Below are positions 10,450 through 22,365 of a DNA stretch of 64,000 bases, piece after piece. A program made the translations under genes and the position numbers. The notes beneath the pieces were generated by a model. The model made no database searches and had not been told where the DNA came from. It saw only the letters and a program-made list of their open reading frames with translations. Location: NCBI RefSeq assembly GCF_963966145.1, contig NC_091046.1, positions 32,860,001 to 32,924,000 on the forward strand, in the 5' to 3' direction. The DNA is from Tenebrio molitor (lineage: Eukaryota; Arthropoda; Insecta; Coleoptera; Tenebrionidae). Position 1 is the first letter of the stretch; every line of letters starts with the position of its first letter.

Positions 10450-10630
10450 CTACTAGAAGAAAGAAATTATTGATTCCTAGGTTAAATAATAGACGTAATC
10501 AAAATCTCTGATCTCCTACAGTTTAAATCTTTTTTGTTTCTTTTTTTTGCTTCTGCTTTGTCTTTTACTTGGTTGTCCTGTAATTGGGACATTCTATTGG
10601 TCAACTTGTTCAAATAATAATAATAAGAAT
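10450..10630 (+). mobile_element. 3' end of a 5'-truncated LINE
   Basis: GTCCTGTAATTGGGACATTC followed by an (AAT)n tail at about 10615-10626 resembles the 3' UTR of the LINE at 13591-14803 (CCTGTAATTGGGTGC, then an ATT tail). No coding part remains. Confidence 0.5.
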
Positions 10631-10892
10631 TCTTGAACCAGCAACAATAAAACGTGAACTACAGAGAATAATAAAATTATCTCACAATGAATTTATACAT
10701 AAATCCGATCAGCGTGTATCTGGTACATACGAGTATGTAACTTCCTGTCATATAGAACCATTTAATAGACCACTATTACCTAAACAACAAAGCTCCAAAA
10801 AATTCTTTGCAATGATTGAAATTTTAAATCAATTCATTTTACCTAAATTTGTAAATAACACGACAAGTTTTAAAAAATTACACAGTATTATA
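10631..10892 (+). pseudogene. R4-type LINE ORF, N-terminal fragment
   Basis: This frame (opened within the preceding LINE tail at 10584) reads IKRELQRIIKLSHNEF and ...FKKLHSII before the inserted palindromic element breaks it. The continuation in the same element resumes at 12368 with SGALTIIRLNGSREIDQTN. No catalytic motif lies in this part. Confidence 0.65.
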
Positions 10893-12367
10893 CAGGCTGA
10901 TTCACGTAGCACGTTCATTAGAAACTTTCTGATTTCCCAAAATCATATTAATATGAAAATTGGTAGTTGACTATAATCGATTACTCCAACTTCAAATGAA
11001 ATGTTTTCAAAATGGTGGCACTTCCGGAAATACCGGAAATCGACGCCATCTTTATTTTTTTTAATGGAAAGGCCTCATTTTGACTTCACAATTCGATTCT
11101 ACGTTAAATTTTGAGTTTAGAGCGTCTTTTTGTCAATACTTATCTGTTATCGTTTTGAACCTATGTCATCTTTTTTGCAAAAAAGCGAGGTTGCAGGGCT
11201 TCATTAACAAATTTATAACTCTTGAACCATCTGAAATAAATAATAGATTTTTTTTAGTTGAATTCCTAAAGACCTGGCCAATCTTTTCCGCCAGTAGTGC
11301 ATTTTTTTAATGTTTCAAACGTCTACTGAAATTTTTCAAAATTGCTAATCAAAAAATGTCAAAAACTTCATTTTTTTAAATGGCAACCACCATTTGTGAC
11401 ACTAGATGTAAATGTAAAATTTAATTCTAAGCCTACTTTTATTAACATTGTGTATGCCTATTCCCAGCCGTTTTGGCGTAATTTCGATTTTTTGAGTAAA
11501 ATATTGTTTTTTTTTATCAAACAAATTTTTTATTTGAATTTTTATTCAAAAATCACATGCAATAAACAGTAAATAACAACGAAATAATAAAAAATAAGCA
11601 AAAATATTTTCAATTAATTCATTTACATTAATTTTTTGTTTTTAATTTGCTTATTTTTTATTGTTTTGTTGTTATCTAATATTTATTGCAATGCTATTTT
11701 TGAATAAAAATTCAAATAAAAGAATTGATTATAAAAAATAATATTTTATTCAAAAAATTGAAATTACGCCTAAACGGCTGCAAATAGGCATACATAATGT
11801 TAATAAAAGGGGCCTTAAAATTTAAATTTACATTTATATCTAGTATCAGAAATGGTACTTGCTATTTAAAAAAATGAAGTTTTAGCGTAGAGTTTTAGAC
11901 ATTTTTTGATTATCAATTTTAAAAAATTGCAGTAAGCGGATGAAACATTAAAAAAATGTCGTTGATAGCGCAAAAAAGCGGCCAAATGTTTGGCAAGTTA
12001 GTAAAGTAAAAATAAATTATTTATTTCTGATCGTTCAGGAATTATAAATTTTTTAACGAAGCCCTGCAACCTCACTTTTTTGCAAAAAAGATGACATAGG
12101 TCAAAAACGATAACAGATAAGTATTGACAAAAAGACGTACTAAAGTCAAAAGTTAACATAGAATCGAAATGTGAAGTCAAAATGGGGCCTTTCTATTTAA
12201 AAAAACAAAGATGGCATCGATTTCCGGTATTTCCGGAAGTGCCGCCATTTTGAAAATATTTCATTTGAACTTGAAGTAGTCGGTTATAGTCAACTACCAA
12301 TTTTCATATTAATATGATTTTGGGAAATCAAAAAGTTTCTAATGAACGGGCTACGTGAATCAGCCTG
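10893..12367. mobile_element. 1.47 kb palindromic foldback element, TA-flanked, inside the R4 LINE
   Basis: Almost the whole element is two ~700 bp inverted arms meeting near 11620-11640. The ends read CAGGCTGATTCACGTAGC at 10893 and the complement at 12367, with TA on each side. Both arms carry GGTATTTCCGGAAGTG-type and GACTTCACATTTCGATTC-type sequence. The short frames inside (10892-10970, 11080-11310, 11998-12180, 12290-12367) are arm-derived mirror images with no recognisable protein. It is a giant MITE mobilised presumably by a Tc1/mariner transposase. Confidence 0.85.
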
Positions 12368-13590
12368 TAGTGGAGCTTTAACAATTATCAGATTAAATGG
12401 TTCAAGAGAAATTGACCAGACAAATAATATAAAAGCTAAAGAATTACCAAAACGGAAACGAAGACTAAATAAACGCATTAATAATATCAGACGAGATTTA
12501 GGTAGAATAACTCAATATTTAAAGGGTATAAATTCTAATCATTTAAATAACTGTATTCAATTGATTTTAAATAAAAACAGAATACATTGTTTAAAATATA
12601 ACGAATATAATGAAACATTAATAGAAATTAAAGACACTTTATTACAAAAATTGAATATTTATTCTAAACGATTAAAAAGATATAAAAATAATAAACAACG
12701 GAAATTTGAAAACAAACTATTTAGAAATAATGAGAAGTTGTTTTACAAAAATTTAGCAGATAATAAAACTCAAAATAATAATGGTATACCAAATATAAAT
12801 GAAATTAAAGAATTCTGGTCAAACATATGGTCAAATGAATTTCAATTTAATAATCAGGCAGAATGGATTCCTAATTTAGAAAATGAGATACCAGATAGTA
12901 ATAATCCACATCATATTCAAATTAGCCTTGAAATTTTAGTTACAAATATTAATAGTTCACATAATTGGAAATCCCCTGGAGGTGACCAAATTCATAACTT
13001 TTGGTTAAAAAAATTTACTTGTATTCATAAATGCTTACTTGATCACTTTAACGGATTTATTAGGGAACCTAACACATTTCCAGAGTTTTTGGCCCATGGT
13101 ATAACATATCTGAAACCAAAAGATTCCGATACTAAAAATCCATCAAAATATAGGCCAATCACATGTCTGCCTACAATTTATAAAATTATGACATCTTGCA
13201 TTAAAGTAATAATTTACGACTATTGTCAAAAATTAAATATACTTAATGAAGGTTGTGTTAAGGAGTGTTTTGGTTGTAAAGAACAACTCATAATAGATAC
13301 GGTAATAATGGAACAAGCTAGGAAAAATAATAGAAATATTTGTACCGCATTCATAGACTACAAAAAAGCCTATGATTCAGTACCACATTCATGGTTAATT
13401 AAAATTCTTAAAATTTATAAAATTAATTTGGATTTGATTAACTTTTTATCACATGTTATGACATTTTGGAAAACTACTTTAAATTTATCAATAAACAATA
13501 CTAAATTAAAATCCGAGCCCATTCAAATTAAACGGGGAATTTATCAAGGAGATTCTTTAAGTCCTTTATGGTTTTGTCTAGCCATTAATT
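12368..13590 (+). pseudogene. R4-type LINE ORF, reverse transcriptase N-terminal half
   Basis: RT motifs in order: KSPGGDQIHNFW, SKYRPITCLPTIYKIMT, GCKEQLIIDTVIMEQ, FIDYKKAYDSVPHSW (motif A with catalytic Asp) and RGIYQGDSLSPLWFCLAIN. The wording matches R4/Dong-clade LINEs as I know them. The frame is open to 13590, where it runs into the 5' junction of an inserted LINE at AIN. The true start is upstream and lost; the Met at 12342 lies inside the palindromic element. Confidence 0.85.
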
Positions 13591-14689
13591 TTTTCAGAAA
13601 GCGTTTGACCAAATCGATCATTTCATTCTACTCAGAAAACTTGAACAGTTTGGTTTTGATAATTCTTTACTTGCCTTATTTCGGTCATATCTGCTAGATA
13701 GGCGCCACTATGTTACCTACCAAAACTTTGTATCCAAGTCCTTTACACCGACCTCAGGCGTTCCGCAAGGCTCAAACCTTGGACCTCTTCTATTCCTACT
13801 TTTCATAAACGATATGGTCAATGTTATTACCTGTGAAAAGTTGCTTTTCGCTGATGATCTTAAATTGTTTATTAGAATCGAATCTGATAGTGATTTTAAT
13901 CTACTACAAAATAACTTAGATGCTGTTGTTGAATGGTCATCTCGAAATCGGCTCTCTTTGAATACTGCTAAATGTTTTGTATCCTCATATTCCCGGATTC
14001 GTTCTGTCAAGGAACATACGTATATAATTGACCAACATCGTTTAGAACGAGTCTACAAATTCAAAGATTTGGGTGTCACTTTCGATACGGAATTACATTT
14101 TAACGATCATCTTAACAATATTGTTAGCAAAGCTCTAAAAACGTATGGATTTGTATTTAGAAATTGTAAAGACTTCAGCAATCCAAAAACTCTATTGTTA
14201 CTGTACACGTCATTGATTAGATCTCAACTGGAATATTGTTCACTTATATGGTATCCTATATACATCACAAATATTAATGAACTCGAGAAAGTCCAACGAA
14301 AATTTTTGAAGTTTTTAAGTTTTCAACTTGACGGTGTTTACCCTATAAGAAATTATGATAACAATATGTTATTAGGCAGGTTTAAGCTTAAGTCTTTGTA
14401 TACTCGCAGAGTAAATGCTGTTGTATCATTTCTGTATAAGCTTGTACATCATAAAATTGATTGTTCATTTCTTTTAAGCAAAATTAGCTTTCATGTTCCT
14501 CGCATGAATAGTCGAAACTACACTACGTTTTATATTCCTAGCTACAGAACAAATGTGTTGCTTAAGTCGCCGATTATTTTAATGTGCAACAACTTTAATC
14601 GGTTCGCTACAAGGTGTGACATTCACTTTGACTCTTTGAAAACAATTCTTGACGCTGTAGAATACCGACTGTTGTCTTTAAAGAGTTGA
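13591..14689 (+). pseudogene. LINE reverse transcriptase, C-terminal half
   Basis: The frame is open from motif A (13592) to a stop at 14687-14689, about 365 residues. It holds the catalytic FADD box and the LGVTFD and SQLEYCSLIW thumb motifs typical of Jockey/CR1-group ORF2. It lacks the AP endonuclease and fingers region, so it cannot be autonomous. Confidence 0.8.
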
Positions 14690-14803
14690 TCATTATTATG
14701 ACTTATTTATTAGCTTGTAATCTAGTTGTACAGCACATTATTTCCTGTAATTGGGTGCTTCCTGTAGGAAATATATTTATTATTATTATTATTATTATTA
14801 TTA
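13591..14803 (+). mobile_element. 5'-truncated LINE (Jockey/CR1-like) inserted in the R4 LINE
   Basis: It begins inside RT motif A (FQKAFDQIDHFILLRKL), continues through GVPQGSNLGPLLFLLFIND and LLFADDLKLF, and stops at 14689. A 3' UTR follows, then (ATT)n at 14768-14802. The R4 frame resumes immediately afterwards (NPLTNLLNSTGYGF). ATTAAT is present at both junctions, compatible with a short target-site duplication. The upstream endonuclease is absent, as expected for 5' truncation during target-primed reverse transcription. Confidence 0.85.
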
Positions 14804-16003
14804 ATCCTTTGACAAATCTATTAAATAGCACTGGATATGGTTTCAATATTAGACTTAATAATACCACACTATCCAAATTAAATCACCTTCTTTATATGGA
14901 TGACATAAAACTTTATGCATCTAAAAAGAATCACATTTTATCTTTACTAACAATAACTGAAAATTTCTCAAATGATATTGGCATGAGTTTTGGTATTGAT
15001 AATTTTAAAATGGTCCAAAACTAATTTACAGAATATAAATATTCAAACTAGAGTTCTCTTTACTAAATTTTGTAAACATCACCCCAAATCTGCTATTGAA
15101 AGATTTAATTTACCACGCGAAAACGGTGGTAGGGGTTTTTCAAATCTAGAAATACTGCTAAAAAATCAAATTGCTTCACTAAAAAATTATTTCCTCAATA
15201 GAGCTCGTGATAACACCTTTTTTAATGCTTTGGTTTCAGCCGATAAAGGCTACACACCTTTAAATTTAAGTGATAATATAATTTCAGATATTGTTAAGCC
15301 AAATATACCTGACACTATAGCAAATATAAAACAAAAGTCTTTACATGGGAGATATTTTAAAGAGCTAGAACAGCCAGAAATTAATATTCAAGCTTCTCAT
15401 GCATGGCTTAAAAAATCAAATATTCATCCTGAGACTGAGGGTTTTATATTTGCAATACAAGATCGTGTTATAAATACAAGAAATTATAAAAAACACATAT
15501 GCGGTTTACAATCGATCATTGATAAATGTAGGATTTGCGGAACTGAAGGGGAAACCATTGGACACATCATTTCTTCTTGCACCATTTTGGCTCAAAGCGA
15601 ATATAAAAAACGTCATGATATATTCGCAAAAATTATACACATGAATTTAGCAGTTAAATTCAATTTATTAAAGGATACACAACCACATTACATTTATAAA
15701 CCAGAAAGTTGTTTAGAAAATGACAATTACAAATTATATTTTGATCGCACAGTTTTAACTGACATTCACATTCAGCATAACAGACCAGACATTATTATTT
15801 TAAATAAACAACAAAAGCAAGCATATCTTTTAGATATAGCTGTTCCAAATTCCCATAATATAACACAGACACATAACACAAAAATTAATAAATATTTAGA
15901 GCTCTCCGTTGCCACGAGAAATCTTTGGAGTTTAGAAAAATTTTCTATTTTACCACTTATAATTTCAGCAACGGGAATATGTAGTACCGCAATCTCTTTT
16001 TAA
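14804..16003 (+). pseudogene. R4-type LINE ORF, YMDD to endonuclease
   Basis: The first part reads NPLTNLLNSTGYGF and HLLYMDDIKLYA (RT active site), then a shift at about 15011. The second frame (to 16003) has a CCHC knuckle CRICGTEGETIGHIISSC and the endonuclease RPDIIILNKQQKQAYLLDIA, where PD and the later Asp are the catalytic positions of the restriction-like nuclease. The intervening region is shorter than expected for R4 elements, suggesting a deletion. Confidence 0.8.
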
Positions 16004-16015
16004 AAATTTAAAAAT

Positions 16016-16193
16016 TCTGGATTTAGGGAACACATTGGTAGTTGAAATTCAAAAAGGTATATTATTATACTCATGTCACATCGTGAGGAAGTTCCTTAAC
16101 ATTGACACAGAACATAATACACAACAAAGTCAAAATACGGAGGCGAGACGCCGGTAACTATGTCGATAAGCACTGCACTATTACTTGATAGTA
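16016..16193. other. Probable R4 LINE 3' UTR remnant
   Basis: Non-coding sequence following the stop at 16003. There is no clear tail before the MITE that starts at 16194. Confidence 0.4.
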
Positions 16194-16522
16194 CAGAGTT
16201 ATTCTAAATGATTGTAGTCGAAGTAGGCGTGAAAACTGAATGTAAAATTTATGGTTGCCGCTCCACATAAAAAAACATCAAAAATGATGTGAATAAGTGA
16301 GTACACACCGTTCACACACGGGAGTTAAATTAGGTGCAAAACAACTCAATATTTCTGGATTCAATTGTTAATTTAACAAAAATAAATAAAAATCTCATCA
16401 CCGCACTTTTCACCTAAAAAATGACAGTGACAGCGACAAAACTGACAGTTCACATGAAAGCGGCAAAAATATAATAACATGGGCATGGCCTACTTCGACT
16501 ACAATCATTTAGAATAACCCTG
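16194..16522. mobile_element. 329 bp MITE, TA-flanked
   Basis: TIRs CAGAGTTATTCTAAATGATT, continuing GTAGTCGAAGTAGGC, and the complement at the right end are flanked by TA at 16192-16193 and 16523-16524. No coding content. Confidence 0.88.
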
Positions 16523-16524
16523 TA

Positions 16525-16680
16525 TTATCCGTAATAGTGTATGTACTCCGGCAAAATTGCCGTGCCGCCGGGTGGCGGAGGGATAGTTAATACAGTATTA
16601 GCCAATACGAGTAGAAAAACACTTTTAACTCAGTACCGTCTTCCGTACAAAAATGTGGATCAAAATATTCAGTTAATTTT
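16525..16680. other. Short spacer
   Basis: A GC-rich patch GCCGTGCCGCCGGGTGGCGG lies at about 16559; nothing else recognised. Confidence 0.4.
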
Positions 16681-17583
16681 ATTTTTGTAATATCTAGTTG
16701 TTAAAGGTGGATATCCGGACTGTTTGTCACCATGTAAACAACCTCATAACGGCCGGAGTCCGTTAAGGGTGTCCGTTATGAGCGGGAGCGGCCGTTATGA
16801 ATGACTAAATAACTATAGCAACGTAGATCTAAACTTTATTTTTCAACTTTTTTACAATTGGTACAATAATTAATGTTTAATTTATGGGACACACCTTGAA
16901 TTAATCGAAATCCGTAAGTCACTAGCAGATGTAGACGAGATCGAAGATGATGCTTCAGAATTTTAACACCGACACAAGCGCGATTTTCCAGGGAATAACG
17001 ATGACCTCACTTGCTCTGCGGCCATCCGGACATCGGGAATATCTTGATCGCGATTTTTTATTGATTTCAGTCGTTTATTTTCAACGGAAAGTTAAGTGTT
17101 GAACAAATCTGACAAACAGCAGCAAATGGAGACAAGATGGAAGATGATGCTTCACTAACACAAGCGTGATTGTGCAGGCAATAACGGTGACCTCACTTCA
17201 GGACATCGGGAATATCTTGATTGCGGTTTTTTTTTTATTGATTTCATTCAATTATTTTCAACGGAAAGTTAAGCGTTGAACAAATCTGACAAACAACATT
17301 GAAACAATTTTTTTTCACAAACAACGGTCGACATGACGACGTCCTCCGCACACTTATTAATCATTCGGTTTTTTCGATGGCGTTGAAAAAAATGTATTTC
17401 AAAAAGATAATTGTGAACGAATCGTAGAGATATTATTATTACAAAAACTATTGTACAATACACGTCCGTTAGGGCCTTTACAGCCTCGCCTCGCCAGTAT
17501 TATTCGACTCGCTCTGCGAGCTCGTCTCACAAAATTTCTGGCTCGGCAGTAAAGGCTATCCTAACGGACTTCTACTGTAATAG
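16681..17583. repeat. ~0.9 kb dispersed repeat, copy 2
   Basis: Direct-orientation partner of 6453-7350, with the same internal ~190 bp duplication and the same foldback sequence at its right end. Small indels separate the copies. It is followed by half of another foldback MITE. Confidence 0.85.
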
Positions 17584-17690
17584 TAGTTTATTTAACGAGT
17601 TTGTGCGTAAATTGGGCCTTTTTTGGCACGAGTGGACCATTTTAAAACGCGAGTGAAACGAGGCCAAAGAAATACTATATTTCATTGGTG
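17584..17690. mobile_element. Partial foldback MITE
   Basis: AGTAGTTTATTTAACGAGTT, then GGGCCTTTTTTGGCACGAG and ACGCGAGTGAAACGA, matches the element at about 34026-34143. The right arm here is degraded. Confidence 0.5.
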
Positions 17691-17889
17691 TAAAAATATT
17701 CAAATCTAAATAGTGTGCCCAAATATAACCTTAAATTATCGAAATGTCAAATATGTTGATTCAGGTCAAATAATTATCTTTTAATTTTAAAGCAATTTCC
17801 TGTAACACCGGTAAGGTTTCGCACAGAAGTCATCTAATTTAGTAATTTGTAATTGAAGACATCAGATAATTTCGACTCATCAATTCATC

Positions 17890-20800
17890 ATGTTACGAAC
17901 AATTGCCAGAACTCAATGTATTAAACCATCCTACCAAAGATCTATTTCATGTAGCCACAAATTAAAGACTGATAATATTTATGAAGTTGAAGATGGTCCT
18001 CTAGAAACAGTGGTACCTCCACGAGGTGCTAAAGTTGTGGTATGTGGTGGAGGTGTGATGGGTGCATCTGTAGTATATAATTTGGCTAAATTAGGTTGGG
18101 GATCAGAAACTGTATTGATAGAACAGAACAGGTAATATTAGATTAATAAATACTTCTCAATTGTTTTGTTATATTTTTTTAGAGTTGGTGGAGGTACAAC
18201 TTGGCATTCATCAGGACTCATTGGTGTCTTTAAACCTAGCTTAGCACAAGTAAAATTGACCAAATCTAGTGTTGATTTGTACAAACACCTCGAGTCTAAA
18301 GGTTTGTCAACAGGTTGGAAGCAATGTGGAAGCCTTAACTTAGCTAGAACTAGAGATAGAATGACTGTTTTTCGACGCATGAAAGCTCAATCCGTGTAAA
18401 TCTACATTATCAGGTTTTAATATGTTTGTTTATAATTAGATTGCAGCTCATGGAAAATTGATTGTGAATTACTAACACCACAAGAATGTCAAGAAAAATG
18501 TCCACTTCTAAATGTTGATGATTTAGTTGGAGGTCTTTGGATACCTGGAGATGGAGTAGGGGATCCATATGAAACATGCTTATCAGTAGTTGGGGAGGCA
18601 AAAAAAAAGGGTAAACTCTAGATGCAGTGTTATTTGTTTATTTCTCTGATTTATCTTTTATTACTTAAGGAGTTAAAGTTGTTGAGAATTGCACAATCAT
18701 AAAAATTCATCAGAAGGATGGAAAAGTGTCTGGGGTGGAAACTGATTTAGGTCCTATTGATTGTGAATATTTTGTTAACTGTGCTGGATTTTGGGCTCGG
18801 GGTGTTGGACAGTTATCAGAGCCATATGTAAAAGTTCCTCTTCATGCTGTTGAGCATTATTACTTACACACTAAACCAATCCCAGGTTTAGATTCAATGA
18901 CTCCAGGTAGTGTATTACATAATTTCACAGGTACCTTCATTTTAATTGAAAAAAATAATATTCAATTAGTTGTACGAGATCAAGATGGATATATTTACTT
19001 CAGAGAAAATAAAGGAAGATTGTTGGCAGGTGGCTTTGAACCAGTTGCCAAACCAGCTTTTGAAGATGGTAGGATACCAGGTAAGAATAGTTTTGCAAAC
19101 TATTACAATAATCTTGGAAAAATTTAAAGATTAGTAAAAAATTATGTTTCACTCTTAATCTGCAAAAAATTAGTTTAATGGTTTGCCAAGTTAAAGTATG
19201 TTAAAATTGCAGCAAGTAGTAAAGAGAGGTATTTACCAGAAGACTGGGATCATTTTCATATACTGCTTGAACAGCTTTTGCACAGAGTTCCTCATTTAGG
19301 TTCTGCCATATTGGATCGTCTCTGTAACGGTCCTGAAGCTTTCAGTCCAGATTGTAAATGGATTGTTGGAGAAGCACCAGAAGTAATTAATAAATTAATA
19401 CATTTCACATTGTTCATTTATAGTGTACTTTAGATTAGAAATTATTTAATAGCTGCTGGTATGAAAACAGTAGGAATATCTGCAGCAGGAGGTGTTGGTA
19501 AGCTAACAGCAGAAATCATAGTCAATGGTGAAACCTCGTTTGACATGTACGAACTAGAGGTATCTCGTTTCTTGGGTTTACATAATAACAGAAAATTTCT
19601 ACGCGATCGCGTCAAAGAAGTTCCGGGAATGCATTATGGTCTTTGTTATCCATTTCATGAATTTCAAACTGGTCGCAATTTACGAATGTCACCGGTTTAT
19701 CCAAAACTACGAGAAGCTGGAGCGGTATTTGGGCAAGTTATGGGATATGAAAGACCGACTTGGTTTGATATTGAACAAAATCAGATGGGTACAGACTTTC
19801 AGTTATTTAGGATTGTTCTTTGTAACAAGACTTTTTGCAGAAAGCGATTCGCAGGATTGGTTTACTCCAAATAGAATGGCATATACAAACACGTTTGGCA
19901 AACCTCCCTGGTTTGATCACGTTGCTGCTGAATACGCCGCGTGTAGAGAAAGTGTTGGCATAAGTGACTACTCGTCATTTACAAAAATCGATCTATGGGT
20001 ATGTAAATAAATCTCAATTAACTTTTTTAACTGGCAACTGTTCAGTCAAAAGGAAATGAAGTTGTTGAATCGCTGCAATACCTTTGTTCAAATGATGTAG
20101 ACGTACCGATTGGCAGCATTATTCATACTGGGATGCAAAACAAATATGGAGGCTACGAAAATGATTGTTCTTTAGCGCGTCTTTCTGAAAACCAGTAATT
20201 TTATTTTGTTCATATCATGGCGTTAGTTAAATCTTCACTTTTTCAGTTACATGATGATAGCGCCCACCATTCAGCAGACTAGGTGTAAAGTTTGGTTGCA
20301 AAAACATCTTCCTCCCACTGTTACCTTATCTGATGTTACTAGTATGTTCACGGCGTTGGCAATTATGGGCCCTTTCACGAGGACTCTTCTTTCTGAATTA
20401 ACAGACACAGATTTAAGTCCTAAAAACTTTCCGTTCTTTACTTTCAAAATGCTCGACGTTGGATTAGCCAATGGTATTAGAACAATGAATCTCACCCATA
20501 CGGGCGAATTGGGTTACGTTTTGTACATACCCAATGAGTTTGCGTTACACGTTTACTCTAGTCTGATTCAGGCGGGTGAAAAATACGGCATTAAACATGC
20601 CGGATATTACGCAACGAGAGCATTGAGAGTTGAAAAATTTTATGCATTTTGGGGACAAGATTTAGATACAAGAACAACACCTTTAGAATGTGGTCGAGTG
20701 TGGAGAGTTAAATTTGATGTAATTGATTATGGGAATTTCATTTTACACAGCTCAAGTTCTTACTTTGTAGAAAAAAGTTGACTTTATCGGCAGAGATGCG

Positions 20801-21593
20801 TTATTAACACAGCGAGAAGAAGGTGTTAAAAGAATGTATATACAATTAATACTGAATGATCACTGCCATGAAACTGATCTTTGGCCGTGGGGAGGGGAAC
20901 CTATTTACCGCAATGGCAAATATGTCGGCATGTGTACTACAACTGGATACGGGTTTACATTTAAAAAACAAGTGAAATCATAGCAGGTGAATAAATTGAT
21001 GGTTGTACTGATTTTTTTTATGTTTGTAGGTTTGCTTAGGGTTTGTAGAAAACCCCGACCAACGTGGAGAATTGTTAAGAGTTACAAATGATTATATTTT
21101 GAGTGGTGATTATGAAGTGGATATTGCTGGAATAAGGTGATTAGCAATTTGTTTTGGATTTTTGTAATTTATAAACTTGATATACTTAATAGGTCTTCAT
21201 TATAGAGTTTCTTTTGTAATTTTGTAAACTAGATGGTTAATTTCTTTTATTTTCATGTTTGATGTTAATGACTACTTCTAAAACATATGCAACAATGACT
21301 TATCAATGAATTCGAGTTATTCCGTGAACTATACAGATTACGTGAAGTGTTATGTATGCATCATCCATCAAGTTTTTAAATACTTTTGTAGTCGTATTTT
21401 AGTGTTCATTTTTAGCACTTCATTTCATTTCACACAACAGGGCATATAATCTACTTTCCTTTGCAGGTACAATGCCAAAGTTAATATACACTCTCCAATA
21501 TTACCCACTAAATATCCCGATAAGGAACGTGACGTTTATCAAGCTACAAGAGATAAACATGATGAGAATATTGTTGTAAAAGCCATAAAATGA
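17890..21593 (+). CDS. PDPR: Pyruvate dehydrogenase phosphatase regulatory subunit-like, mitochondrial
   Basis: Twelve exons: 17890-18131, 18183-18395, 18447-18610, 18670-19080, 19213-19382, 19434-19788, 19841-19998, 20046-20194, 20247-20718, 20771-20971, 21030-21136, 21467-21593. Together they make 923 codons with every phase matching. The N-terminus MLRTIARTQCIKPSYQRS is basic and acid-free, like a mitochondrial presequence. Residues 49-60 (VVCGGGVMGAS) are the FAD dinucleotide-binding glycine motif, followed by GGGTTWHSSGL. The C-terminal half carries FQTGRNLRMSP, ISDYSSFTKIDLW and THTGELGYVLYIP, the aminomethyltransferase-like folate domains. The family includes PDPR, sarcosine and dimethylglycine dehydrogenases; the FQTGRNLR and SSFTK wording favours PDPR, which modulates PDP1 in the matrix. 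Length is near the usual ~880 residues. Confidence 0.9.
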
Positions 21594-21877
21594 AGGCCAA
21601 TCATTTGTTTATAATTTAACGGAATTTCTGCAGCTGTATGATACTGTATATAAATTTGCATATAGATTTTGAGTACAATATAACATAATGAAAGTAAAAT
21701 TGTGACTTGACTTATATAGAAAAAAAGGTCAACTATAAACCTACATCATTTATACACAGTGTGATGATAAAATTAGAAACAAAATACATAATAGCGTTAT
21801 GTGATATTTTAAGAAAATCGTTCGGATATGTCGATTTTATTTCGAAAAATGCCATCATGTGACGTGCAATTTGTTTA
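21594..21877. other. PDPR 3' UTR and spacer
   Basis: AT-rich, non-coding. No canonical AATAAA is evident close to the stop. Confidence 0.4.
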
Positions 21878-22151
21878 CAGTGTTTTTCTTTTGCTTTTCT
21901 CCTTTTGTCAAATGTGTTTCACGATTTGTCAAATGACTTTCCAATTTTTTAAATGTCAAAATGATATATCAAATGAAATTCCCCTTTTCTCAAATCACTT
22001 TCACTTTATACAAAATGCTTTTCTTATTAATTTAATTGATTTGGATAATTTTTTTTTAAGTAAACAAAAACTCTATTTTATCTTTAATATTATAAATACA
22101 AATAACAATAATACATAACATATCTAATATAATACAATAATGCATAATACA

Positions 22152-22365
22152 AACATACAAATTGTCGCATGTATGTACGTTCAACACGTGAAACATATCT
22201 GCATGATTGCCATCGACGAAATGAGATACATACATAGGTACATAATGAATTGAAAATTTATATGTATTACGTAACATTAAATTTTCAATTCATTATCTCA
22301 TTTCGTCGAAGACAATCATGCAGATATGTTTCCATGTGTTGAACGTACATGCGACAATTTTCCGG
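22152..22365. repeat. Inverted duplication of the transposase 3' end
   Basis: Sequence around 22275-22365 (end of the transposase gene, including CAGATATGTTTCC and TTGAACGTACATGCGACA) is repeated in inverted orientation at about 22152-22262, forming a hairpin that brackets the stop codon. It could be a replication or repair fold-back error fixed in this copy. Confidence 0.7.

Larger units (their letters stand above)
10631..16015 (+). mobile_element. R4/Dong-type LINE with restriction-like endonuclease, decayed and interrupted twice
   Basis: Three collinear pieces belong to one element: 10631-10892, 12368-13590 and 14804-16003. The order of domains is a conserved N-terminal segment, reverse transcriptase, CCHC knuckle, then a C-terminal PD-(D/E)XK nuclease, which is the layout of the R2/R4 group. 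The first gap is a TA-flanked palindromic element, the second a truncated LINE. The 5' end is missing. Between the YMDD motif and the C-terminal piece there is a frameshift and an apparent internal deletion near 15011. It is inactive. Confidence 0.8.

Noticed and set aside
6453..17583. 0.9 kb direct repeats as LTRs of one giant retrotransposon
   Set aside because: The reverse transcriptases between them are LINE types. There is no TG...CA end, primer-binding site, protease or integrase, and the interior consists of unrelated nested elements.
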